Below are positions 21,071 through 30,667 of a DNA stretch of 64,000 bases, piece by piece. Position numbers and translations under genes: made by a program. This DNA comes from Linepithema humile (taxonomy: Eukaryota > Arthropoda > Insecta > Hymenoptera > Formicidae). The notes beneath the pieces are model-generated. The model made no database searches and was not told the origin of the DNA. It saw nothing but the letters and a program-made list of their open reading frames with translations. How positions within the stretch are numbered: the stretch's first letter is position 1; each line of letters begins with the position of its first letter. Location: positions 15,004,001 to 15,068,000 of the forward strand of contig NC_090128.1 of NCBI RefSeq assembly GCF_040581485.1, in the 5' to 3' direction.

Positions 21071-22714
21071 GTGAGTAATAGAATTATTATAAATATATAT
21101 ATATATATGTATTTTTAGTGCCTAAGTGTCAACAAGCGGGGCCGAGCGGAAACCTGTACGCTTAGTTAACGCAAAGGGCGCTATGAAAGGTCCTTTTTTT
21201 TTAAACAGGACGCTAATCGCGCAGGGCGCTTGTGAAAATGAAGGGCCCTGGTTGATCCGGTGCAGTCGTTGATTGCACAGGGTGACAATAGATAAGGAAG
21301 AACCTTGGTTGATCTGCCGCTAATATGATAAGGTAAGTATTTTAATTTATAATTATAAGGGGGGTAGCATGGCGTCTTATTTCTGTTTCTTGATAATCAT
21401 TTAATTAATTTATTATTTTTGTTTCAGCTCAAGACTAGTGTAGGTAATAGAAGATGGCGATTGGGAAACAATAACCTATGGATAAGAAACAGGTTTAAAG
21501 TTTTTTATTCATTGTAGAATAAAAAAAAATAAAAAAAAAGAAAAAGATACAAGGTATTAGACATAGAACCTTAATCTAGAGAAAAAGAAAGAAAAGAAAA
21601 GAAAACTACAATAGCTTTGTATAGTGTGAACATAATAATAATTAGTTATAATTGTGCAAGAAAAATAATAATAAAGAAAAAGTGATGTGATTTATAAAGT
21701 AACTTAACTATTTCGTGTAGTACGTAAAAATAACTATACTAATTTATCGACAAAAGAAAATAGCTTCATTGCATTGACAAAATAACATAATTAAAGATTA
21801 ACATAACGTTTTAGACCAAATATAATAAGAAAAATAAACAAAATACTTTGGTTGAAATATCACAATTTGATAGTGGAACTCTCTTATTAATAACTTAATC
21901 TATGGTAATCAAAAGTGGTTGCGGAACTAATTTGAAGCGGAAAAAGACAACCTCGTTTGATATAATTCGAGGGAGAACCTTTATAAATTTACGCTCTAAC
22001 ACCACGGTAGACGCTTGAGAAGAAGCATCTGAGTCGTATTCTAACTCGAGTGATGGAGGTTCCTCTGGTCTAGAGAGAGACCTCTGCTCAAAAATGGCGG
22101 CTTTAGATCCGACCGTTAAATTCCCTAGGGAATTATCCCTATCAAGAGCTGCGAGCAACGATTCCTGCCCTAATTCGGACGTAAAATGTTCGATCTCCGA
22201 GATAGCTGGAGGACTAAACTGGAATTTAATGTCTTCTTAGGGATTTATATCTTCCTTTTCAATTGGAATGAGAAATTCCAATATAGACCGTTGTGAAAAA
22301 TCGAGTTCAGAAAGCAGCCCGTATCTTAACCGTTTCAATTGGACAGCCTTCCCCGAGCGTCGGGAGCGCGACATCTAAGAATATCCATTGTAGTCAATAA
22401 AGAATCCACGTTAATTAAATTGAATCTGATACCATTTGTTAGTTATATCTTGTTAATTTATTAATACCTATTTCTTTTATTTGTTTCAGGAAGAGCCGGC
22501 AGACGTCCAACTGAAGATCATCGTAAGAAAACGCGGATGAGGTAAGTATCAATTTAATTGTTATTATTTATATACTAATCTTTATTTATTTTTATTTTAG
22601 GTACTACTACGATGGAGTCCCAGGTAAGTATATTGTTTATTGATGGTCATTAACCATTTATTATATTTGTTTCAGGTCCAAATCTTCGGAGGAACCAAAT
22701 CTTATCGCTTCCAG
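21071..22714 (+). ncRNA. Candidate spliced transcript with microexons
   Basis: A series of donor/acceptor pairs on the plus strand: donor 21071 with acceptor 21118; donor 21333 (GTAAGTAT) with acceptor 21427; acceptor 22489, exon 22490-22541, donor GTAAGTATC; acceptor 22600, 23-nt exon 22601-22623, donor GTAAGTAT; acceptor 22675. Introns would be 48-95 nt, normal for insects, with T-rich ends. Exons have no long reading frame. It may be the spliced leader of the LTR or a non-coding RNA; the chain of good sites is the only evidence. Confidence 0.3.
21895..22374 (-). pseudogene. Hypothetical LTR C ORF, one in-frame stop
   Basis: From an ATG at 22374 a frame runs 45 codons (basic start MSRSRRSGKAVQLKR, then acidic), meets a TAA at 22239-22237, and goes on in the same phase for over 110 codons to 21895. 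The second part has an acidic Ser-rich core (PPSLELEYDSDASSQA) and a hydrophobic end. No family recognised. One stop in an otherwise continuous frame of about 159 codons suggests a recently dead accessory gene of the long LTR. Confidence 0.35.
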
Positions 22715-23473
22715 ATAAGTATAAGATAATTGTGAAATAACGTTAATTAATAAAGTTTTATTTACGAAGTTAATAAATTAATTGATTGTTTAGACTACCC
22801 TTATGAAGATTATTAATAGCTGACTCTAGATTGATTATTAGTTTCCTTGATTTTTCATTAATAAGCGTCTAGGGAAAATCTAGTGATTTCCTAGAGATTG
22901 GTTATTAAGCGATATCTCAGTTATAAATAATAGATTTGATATTTAACACAGATGAGAGGATTACTGAATGTTTGTTGAAAAAATAGTATAGTTAGTTAAT
23001 ATAAAATTAATTGTTAAACATAGATTTATTAATAATTTCGTTTGCTGCGAATTAGATTGTTACGCGGGAAGCGGTAGAGGTGACAAGAGAGCTCTTGTCG
23101 ATACTTGCATAAAATAGTTATTTAATTATTTAAATAATGTTATTATTTGTTTAATAAATTCATCATTCTCTTAGGCATAGCAGAATGAAAGCGAGATTTT
23201 AGTTATAAGCGAGATATTATAAGTTAATTATAAGGACGTTTGTAATTAGTAATAATTATATAGTTCCGTGTAATAAATTAGTTAAGAGATAAATAAATTA
23301 AGCTGGCGTTAGGATTTATTAATTAAATCATTATTGGCATGTATAGTCAATTGTTATTAAAGCATTTGTGCATATAGTGATATGGTAAAAGTATTTTAAT
23401 TAATAATAAATGGATAATGTGTATATATAGATTATGGTAGAGAGAGAGATGGTGAGCACGGTAATTGTGACAA

Positions 23474-23565
23474 CGCCCTATGGGAGGCGCTAAGGATAGT
23501 GAGTTTTAGAACGCTCTATGAGAAGCGCTCAGGGAAGTGAGTTTTAGAACGCTCTATGGGAAGCG
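23474..23565 (+). other. Array of three short hairpins in unit C
   Basis: CGCC/GGCG at 23474-23489, CGCT/AGCG at 23512-23527 and 23550-23565, each closing the loop CTATGGGA or CTATGAGA. Spacers share GTGAGTTTTAGAA. The last stem pair varies in a paired way (C-G versus T-A). Confidence 0.5.
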
Positions 23566-24996
23566 CTCAAGGAGGGGAGGGAAAAGCTCTGCTGTTACAC
23601 GTTATCAACCTAATTATTAATTAATGTTATAGTTATAAATTATAAAATGTAATATTTTGGTTACCAGGATTTGTTGACTAGTAATGCCGTAAATAAAAGA
23701 ATAATTATTATTCGGAATTGCGCGTGAATGAAACTGCTTTGCGTATTTGTTTATTAATTATCATATAAGTTATCCGTTAATTCAATGTATAATCCACTTG
23801 AGATATATTCGTAATTATTAATAACATTTATTAGACTCAAGCACTTCTTATTTGTTTAGTTAATTCAAAGTTGTGTTATTTATTACTATTTTTGTTTGAA
23901 AGAAAGTTAATTAAGAAAAGCACTCGTAGAAGCTATTATTTAAACAATCTAAAGCGTTAGTGTGATAGTGGTTAGAAATTGATGTTATAAATAATATTTT
24001 GTGCGACTTACTTTGGTTGCAGTATTTGGATTACTGTTTAACCTTTTTGTTACTAACAATCCTTCGTGTAGTATATCGGTGGAGACTTGTGATTGTTATA
24101 ATTGTTTAAAGTTTATTTAACACCACGTTACTTTATTGTTCAAAGGCACTGAGGCTCACACTTTATTTTATTTACTTATACAATCTTTTATTCAAGTTTA
24201 ACAATTAAGAGGCGGAAGGCCAACTTGCACGTGGTGACTGGTTTATAGGTTAACTTCGTTTCTCTAAGTCTCAGTTCTCTATGTGGCACAGGTTAAGAAG
24301 TCGTAGAAGCAGTCTAAGTGTAGAAGTGTAGTAGAAGTCTTGGCGATGATGGTCGCTTATATAGCGGCTATCCCTTCTCTCTTGACTTGCGCATTGGGCA
24401 TCGTATGATCCATCGCGTGATCTGTACATTCCTTTCGGATGAGATCATTGAGTCACACCTGTATTTACATTCGTACAGTCTGAGATGAAAGTTAGGTTAG
24501 ATTACAGGTGCTGCTAAAAGCTTTTAGTTCTGGTTACTTTTCGTTGTCACTAGCAGTCGAGCATAGATTAGTATAACAGTGAAATCGTGCTACATGTTAT
24601 TTCAGGCTTCGGATTTCTATCGTTTAATTTTATAATTCCGACGCAACTGATCGTTGTTTTTCTTCCTTATCTAACTTATTAATAACATTATTAGTGATTT
24701 GTTTAAACAATTAAATATTATGTCGTAGTTAGTACAATTTTGTAATTATTTTATAATAGAGATACTTATTTATTGTTGTTATCGTTATTGTTATAGTTTT
24801 AACTGAATGTTTATTTATAATTATTATAAAAAGCAAAGTTTAAAATTTTACCGTGTATACCAGAGTAGGAAAAATGTAGAGAGTAGAGTATGGTGACTTT
24901 AGGTGGAGTCGCCATACGTAACATCTTTCTTAGAAATTCTGTAAGGCGACTTTCAGGGCGTTTGACCGTCTTTCTGACGATCTTAAAGGTGAGCGG

Positions 24997-25014
24997 ATCC
25001 CACCGCTGTCACCA
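24997..25014 (-). other. Primer binding site of Gypsy-2 beside LTR A
   Basis: TGGTGACAGCGGTGGGAT, seven bases after LTR A copy 2 ends CGGGACGTGACA. One base differs from the perfect tRNA-Leu complement seen in Gypsy-1 and Gypsy-3. The following leader (GCTCACCTTTAAGATCG) resembles that after the second site at 20903. Confidence 0.75.
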
Positions 25015-25021
25015 GTTTTTA

Positions 25022-27208
25022 TGTCACGTCCCGTGCTAACAGAACGCACAAATTTTGTACGATCCCAGGAGCAAGAGGCCCTTGTCGCTTGCACGATGGT
25101 TACCCGTCTCCCGGACACTATGAAGTGAGTTTTAGCCGCTGTCACCAGATTTTTGATGGTTTACTCCTGTAGGTGGTCACTTCCAAAGTCGCGGGCCAAC
25201 TGATTCTGCAGATGGTGTTCGGTCTTTGGAGGATATGGATGTGTTTTCCACAGGTTGAAATAAATATCTCAATCTTTTACAAATAGTTACTCATTTTTTT
25301 TATTCATCTTATCCTTCCCTTTTTCCCTTTTCTTTAATACGCTAATGAACGCTAATAAAATCTTAAAAATTTATCTATTTAATAAAAATTATTGTTTACA
25401 AAAAAAAATTATTTAATAAAAATAATTGTTTACAAAAAAAAATTATTTAATAAAAATTATTGTTTACAAAAAAATTATTTAACAAAATTATTGTTTAAAA
25501 AAAAAATTATTTAATAAAAATTATTGTTTAAAAAAAAAATTATTTAATAAAAATTATTGTTTACAAAAAAATTATTTAACAAAATTATTGTTTACAAAAA
25601 AAAATTATTTAATAAAAATTATTGTTTACAAAAAAAATTATTTAATAAAAATTTTTGTTAAAAAAAAAATTATTTAATAAAAATTATTGTTTACAAAAAA
25701 AAATTATTTAATAAAAATTATTAATACTTAAAATTTATTCAAGAGGAAACTTAGCAATAATTTAAAATTACTTTCTGGATTTCTATCTTACCTTGATATT
25801 CGTACGTCTAGTTAGGATTATTGGAATGGCAACTATTTTATTTCTCCGTAAGCCTCTTATTTTGGGACCCTTAATTATATTTCCCTTTCCTAAGTCTTTA
25901 ATAAAATTATAATAATTTAATAAATTGTTAAATGCTAGCAACATGTATGGTCTTTGTAAATGGTGCCAGTCTTCCTGTCATAGTAATGTGGTTAAAGCGA
26001 TTATATAGGTATAGGTGTATAAGTGTAACAGAATTATAATTATAATTAAATCAAAGAACGAATAAAATTAAATTAATAAGGTATAACTTTTAACACTGAC
26101 TGTAAATTAATAAAATAAAACTTTCGGCATTGACTATATTTGATGCACAAGTATGACGCTAGGTAGTAGGATGGATGTATAATAGCGCGGACTGACCGCT
26201 AACCGTAATCTCACTTCGATTAGATATAGGCTTTGGAATGTCAAATAGTGACGCACTGTCTCTACGTTATTTTTCTCTTATACCGAACAAAGGAATTAAT
26301 TCTTTTATTAATATATATATTTCTTACCTTAATTATAAGTGATCGCCAGGCTATGTCGAGTGCTGATCTCGTACACTAACTGCACTTAATACTTTTATTC
26401 TTTTAAATTCTTAGTATGGTAAAAGAAAGAAGATTCTCAATTAAAATTTATAATGATTACACTTTATTATTAGCGATATATAAATGATTGTAATATTTAA
26501 ATGAAGTAGTACAATAGTAATTAAAATTAAACGTTATTTCTAAGTGAGTATAATAATATGATTGTTGCAAAAACTGAAGTTACTTCTATTTCTTTCAATA
26601 TAATTCTTTTATTTCTTTCTACGTAATTCGCGGGACTCAAATTAGACTTATTAAGTCTTACCGCAATATATGTCGTCGTCTTTCACTATTCTTTCGCGTT
26701 TGCGCGTATATAAGGGATCGTGTATGAAGACACGTCCGACTTTGACAAGAGCTACCTTTCGAGTGAGTACTTTAAAGAGGACCGTGTATGAACACACGTC
26801 CGACTTCGACGAGAGTAGTTTTTCGAGTGACGCTATAGTGGGGGCCCGCGCAACTGCAAAGCTCTCCCGGGCGCGTCTAGTGGTGGGGGTCCCTTAGGCT
26901 AGTCCCCAACTTATGGCATGGCTCATGCATGCGTTACATGGAGGGTGTACTCATACTACCCTTTCAATTAATTACGGCATGACTTATGCATGCTTTACCT
27001 AGAGTGTGCACTCACACTATACTTTTAATTAATTCTTTCTTAGATCATAGAAAGAAGTCGAGACATATATGGGCGACTCCAAGTGTAATTCGATTTTCGT
27101 TCTTTCATTATTCCATTATAATGTTAATAATTTTAACAATCATATTGTTGCACAATGGTGCAGGTATACTTATAATTAATTATTCCTTATGACTTTAAAC
27201 GATTTTTA
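25022..27208 (-). repeat. LTR A copy 2 (5' LTR of Gypsy-2, truncated)
   Basis: Ends CGGGACGTGACA at 25022, the mirror of the LTR A start TGTAACGTCCCG. Matches 10042-12020 nearly base for base, including the 64-bp duplication, except that the AT-rich tandem repeat (25378-25722) is about three times longer. Homology ends near 27208, so the outer 0.8 kb is missing, probably through insertion of the LTR starting at 27224. A plus-strand frame at 26670-26897 matches that at 11478-11705; I give it little weight. Confidence 0.8.
25378..25722. repeat. Expanded AT-rich tandem repeat in LTR A copy 2
   Basis: About ten units of 34-38 bp (AATTATTTAATAAAA plus ATTGTTTACAAAA), against about three in copy 1. 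Confidence 0.9.
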
Positions 27209-28040
27209 ACGATTTTAAACTTTTGTTAAAGAAATAATAAAAGGAAATATAAGAAATAATAATTGGGCCCGAGGCCTCTATAATAAAATAAGAAGTAGTT
27301 AAGGACGGAAGAAATAATAATTAAAAGAAAGGATAAAAGCTAAGGAAAATAAGGTGGGGATGACACACATAAACTCACTCCACTTGAAGGCCACTATGGC
27401 AGGAAATATAATTTATAAAAGATAAGAGCGAGAGGAAAAGATAATATAAAACTCGTCAGGAGATATCTAGAACTGACGCATTTACTCATTCCATTCGCAA
27501 GCCGCCAAAGGAGCAAGAGGCGACACGATGGCGAGACATATGAAGAGATAATAGGAGGAAAGTTATTAGAAGGTGACGTAGGAGGCGACGCGATGGCGAC
27601 TCACCATCCCACTCCACTCGCCTATCATCAGAGATAATATGTATTTCAAGAGATAAAGATAAGACGAGGAAAGTTATTAGAAGATAACTTTATCAAGAGA
27701 TAAGGATAAGACGAGGAAAGTTATTAGAAGATAAACTTATCAAAGCTGATAAAGATAACAGCAAGAGGATAAGATATGACAGGGAAAGTACCGAGGAAGA
27801 TAAGAACATGCAGTCATCGGAGGCGGTGCAAGTGCCCCTACCAGCGACTCGTGAGATAGCAATTGCCTATGTAACTAATATCGAGATAAGACGATAGGAG
27901 CCCCTTCCAACATTCTCCATCCGCTCATTGGAGAATCTCAACGAGGACGGAGGCGGAGATACTCCCATCACTGAAATTATAATCCAATCATCATGAGCCA
28001 AGCGTATCACCCCTCCACTGAACGAGTGGGCAAAGGCCCA

Positions 28041-28046
28041 TATATA
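28041..28046 (+). promoter_or_regulatory. TATA box of LTR b
   Basis: CATATATACGCG with the initiator-like CATTTCAGACAG about 22 nt downstream; the same arrangement is at 31485 in LTR c. Confidence 0.5.
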
Positions 28047-28327
28047 CGCGAGCCCCGGCACATTTCAGACAGTTCTAGTTACAGAGAGAGCAGACAGTTC
28101 TAGTTCTAGTTCCAGCGCCAGTGTGCTAGGTAGATTTTCAGTTAGTAAAGTAACTAGTAACTCGTGAAAGCCTTTGAGCAAAAGTAATAAAAATATAAAG
28201 TCAGTGCTTGTGCAGCTGAAGGAAAGACGAACTACGGGTTCGACATAAAGTACGGAAGAGTACTAAAAGAGTAAACTTTGAGGACAGGAAAGAAAACGTA
28301 AGTCTTACAAAGAATTAATTAACTTAA

Positions 28328-29010
28328 TGTCTAATTGAGACATATTGAAACAAAACGGAGAGTGGAGAGATATTGAAACAGAACGGAATTAAAATATAAT
28401 TGACTAAGAGAATTGAAACGATTCAAGAATACGATTTGATGGAAATAATAGATCACATTATTATTATCTTGCATTTTGTTAATACTATTATATACGTTAT
28501 TAACATTATTACGATTACATTGATATTTTATATCACACAATATATACTTATATGTACTTACATTTAATTTACATATTAATTATTATCCAATAAATATTCT
28601 ATAATTACATAAAAATATCCAACATAAAACATATGTTATACCATACACATTTATACTGATACACATATATCATAACCATTTAAATAAATATATTATTACA
28701 TTTTATTAAAATAGTAATGAGAATATTATTTTAATAATTTTATTTTAGTGAGTGAAGATTGACTTCAAATCAGTGCGCGTTTATTTTATTAAGATTTCAG
28801 TTATCGCAAATAGAGATTACGGTTACCGGTCAGTCTGTCAATTTCTCTATCCATTCGCATACCTGATAGCAACTGAACAGTACAGTCCGTATCAAAAGTT
28901 TTTCGTGACCACAGCAAATACAGTCAGTGTCAAAAGTTTACCAACTATCCGACACTTACCTGACATTTCACAAATTCCTTTTATATTCCGTTGGAAGTGA
29001 GCACGTGTTT
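28328..29010. other. AT-rich part of LTR b with no supported gene
   Basis: Low-complexity AT-rich DNA (28440-28740) and then a stretch with short direct repeats (TCAAAAGTTT twice at about 28890 and 28938). Short frames here look like chance. Confidence 0.5.
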
Positions 29011-29022
29011 AGAGAATCTGCT

Positions 29023-29087
29023 GTGCGGACAGCCGCACGTGGACTATCGAGACACAGATCTGTAATATTTGGTGCGGACAGCCGCAC
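29023..29087 (+). other. Two identical stem-loops, GTGCGG-ACAG-CCGCAC
   Basis: A perfect 6-bp stem with loop ACAG occurs at 29023-29038 and again at 29072-29087, in the transcribed part of LTR b just before the ORF. Possible RNA packaging or dimer element; inference only. Confidence 0.6.
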
Positions 29088-29138
29088 ATTTATCAACGGA
29101 TCATATCGACCAACATCCTTCTATGATAATCCACTCCT

Positions 29139-29342
29139 ATGCCTAAGTCCAAGACACGACGCAGTGGAATTAAATATCACGCGCGTAAATTATCGAAAGA
29201 ATATCGTATTGCTCTCGCGAATATAAGCATTATTGAAAATCTCGGAATTAACCGTTCACACGACCCCGAGTACGAATCATTGTTTAAATCGACTTCTTAT
29301 TCTATAGAGACTCGTGAAATAAATAGATCAGATAAAATTTGA
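29139..29342 (+). CDS. Hypothetical 67-aa basic protein in LTR b
   Basis: Starts with a highly basic segment (PKSKTRRSGIKYHARK, residues 2-17), then a short helical part and a polar end. Function unknown. It sits in the same place as the 256-aa ORF of the Gypsy-1 LTR: after promoter and leader, before the splice-like segment and the primer site. Its partner LTR c carries a different ORF. Short, so chance is not excluded. Confidence 0.35.
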   Translation: MPKSKTRRSGIKYHARKLSKEYRIALANISIIENLGINRSHDPEYESLFKSTSYSIETREINRSDKI

Positions 29343-29623
29343 AATATTATTCACATAAAAGGAAATGTTAATAGATACAATTTTGACATTATTCAACATA
29401 CTCTTATATACATACATGTATATACATTACATACATTTTCTCCACAACCAGAAACAATTAATGGACACAGAGAAAAATAGTAATAATATTACATTGTCAA
29501 ATTAATATTATTTTAATTACTATTTTCATAGATAATTTCTTCAAAGAAAGAAATATATTATATCACAGACCAAATCTGAATTTGGCTCTCGCGAAAAGGG
29601 AGGAATAAGATTTTAATATCAAG

Positions 29624-29675
29624 GTAAGATAATTGAAAAATCAAAGAATTGGTTTTATTATTCTCTTTAATGCAG
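29624..29675 (+). other. 52-nt intron-like segment in LTR b
   Basis: Donor AAG/GTAAGAT at 29624 and acceptor CTTTAATGCAG at 29675. In LTR c the same segment (about 32420-32454) keeps the acceptor (AATGTAG) but has lost the donor G-T-A-A-G. Confidence 0.45.
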
Positions 29676-29782
29676 AAAATACACACATATCCTAGGAAAA
29701 CCGACTGCAACGTCCAAACTAGAGACGGCAGCTCCGCGATTTTTCCAGTGACCACCTGTGGAGCAAACCACATTAATAAAAC

Positions 29783-29897
29783 TGGTGACAGCGCCCTAAA
29801 ATATCCACATTAATAGTCATCAAGAAACGGGTAACCATCGTCTCGACGACAAGGGCCTCTTGTTCCTGAAGACGTATTGTACGCTGGCACGAACCAC
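29783..29897 (+). other. Primer site and leader after LTR b
   Basis: TGGTGACAGCGCCC at 29783, then a leader (GGGTAACCATCGTCTCGACG) shared with the sequence after LTR c (32566 on) and, reversed, with the inside of LTR A. It ends at 29897, where TGTAACGTCCCG starts a new unit. Confidence 0.65.
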
Positions 29898-30662
29898 TGT
29901 AACGTCCCGCTAAATTTTATATAAATATATTAACCAAAGCTAATTATGAAAATTTTCAAAAAATCTTAAGATTAGATTTTTGCAGTCATAATTCTTGTAA
30001 AATAATGTGATTATTATCAAAACCATCATTTATTCTTTTTACGACTTACGCATATTAAATTTACTAAAATATATATTCAATTAAAATTCAGACAATACTC
30101 GTTCAGAGGAGAAACGCTTACATAAAACTAGAACGCTCATTTGCAACAGGCATAAAACCCTAAAACTCATCGACTTATCAAAGAAAATTGAAAAGGGAAA
30201 TACATAAAGAACAATCAGTAACTATATGTCAATCAGCCGATAAATCAATAAGAGGAAGACATTGAAATAAAGTATATTGAAAAGGATCACACTTGACTAA
30301 AACAGCGATTAAATTATTTAGGAATTTACTCGGCATCAATAGTCAAATTAATAGTACATATTAGTCGGTGGCGAGAAACGCTGACGAATATTTGCTAAGT
30401 AAAGTAGCTGTGAGTATCAGTCAGTGGCGAGAAACGCTGAAAGATATTTACGAGTCAGTGGCGAGAAACGCTGGCAAGTTACTAATCAACGGATGAGTGG
30501 CAGGCATTCGTAATCTATCGTTGAGTGGCAGGCATCGATAAGACCGAATATCAATTAGTGGCGAGAAACACTAAAAGGTATTTGGTTACAAAAGTTGAGT
30601 ATCAATCGGTGGCGACAAACACCGACAGATATTCACATATTGGGCCCGAGGCCTCTATAATT
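29898..30662 (+). repeat. LTR-like unit D, truncated, with hairpin array
   Basis: Starts TGTAACGTCCCGC like the LTR at 12805 and 34639. AT-rich until 30360, then the hairpin array (30364-30625) and a phrase GGGCCCGAGGCCTCTATAAT that is repeated inside the next LTR (30707 on). It is cut by LTR c at 30663-30668. Confidence 0.55.
30364..30625 (+). other. Array of five hairpins with compensatory base changes
   Basis: Five copies of a stem closing the loop GCGAGAAA (once GCGACAAA): 30364-30385, 30421-30440, 30454-30475, 30555-30574, 30606-30625. Stems are TCAGTG/CGCTGA, TTAGTG/CACTAA, TCGGTG/CACCGA and variants. Pairs 2 and 3 of the stem change together (C-G to T-A; A-T to G-C), so folding as RNA seems conserved. 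Two weaker related motifs (GAGTGGCAGGCAT) lie between the third and fourth. Confidence 0.7.
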
Positions 30663-30667
30663 ACTTT

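Larger units (their letters stand above)
20928..24923 (-). repeat. LTR-like unit C (about 4 kb) nested in Gypsy-2 leader
   Basis: On the minus strand it starts TGTTACG (24923) and ends ATAACA (20928), directly followed by a primer site. It does not resemble LTR A, so it is either a nested solo LTR or the product of recombination. Flanks (TTTT and TCTT) do not give a clean target duplication. Inside are a broken minus-strand ORF (21895-22374), a chain of plus-strand splice-like sites (21071-22714), a hairpin array (23474-23565), and TATATA near 24358. The stretches 22720-23440 and 23600-24300 are AT-rich with nothing I can name. Confidence 0.45.
10042..27208 (-). mobile_element. Gypsy-2, envelope-bearing Ty3/Gypsy element, decayed
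   Basis: Minus-strand element with homologous LTR A copies at 10042-12805 (3') and 25022-27208 (5', truncated at its outer end). In element order: LTR, tRNA-Leu-type primer site (25014-24997), a nested LTR-like unit (24923-20928), a second primer site (20920-20903), gag, pol (protease, RT, RNase H, integrase), a glycoprotein gene, polypurine tract, LTR. Gag and pol are broken by several frameshifts and env by one in-frame stop. It interrupts Gypsy-1 at 10041/10042; the outer right end is cut by the LTR starting at 27224, so no target duplication can be read. Confidence 0.75.
27224..29772 (+). mobile_element. LTR b: long LTR with 67-aa ORF
   Basis: Starts TGTTAAAG and ends ACCACA ten bases before a primer site at 29783. 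Its first 860 bp (27219-28080) are about 99% identical to 30663-31517 of LTR c, and its last 150 bp about 90%. Contains a TATATA box at 28041, an initiator-like TTTCAGACAGT at about 28066, two identical hairpins, a small ORF and a 52-nt intron-like segment. The internal region after the primer site is cut at 29897 by another LTR-like start, so it is an LTR fragment of a destroyed element. Confidence 0.6.

Noticed and set aside
28752..29226. Overlapping 82- and 99-codon frames in LTR b
   Set aside because: They run through the twin hairpins and short repeats, overlap each other in different phases and show no domain.
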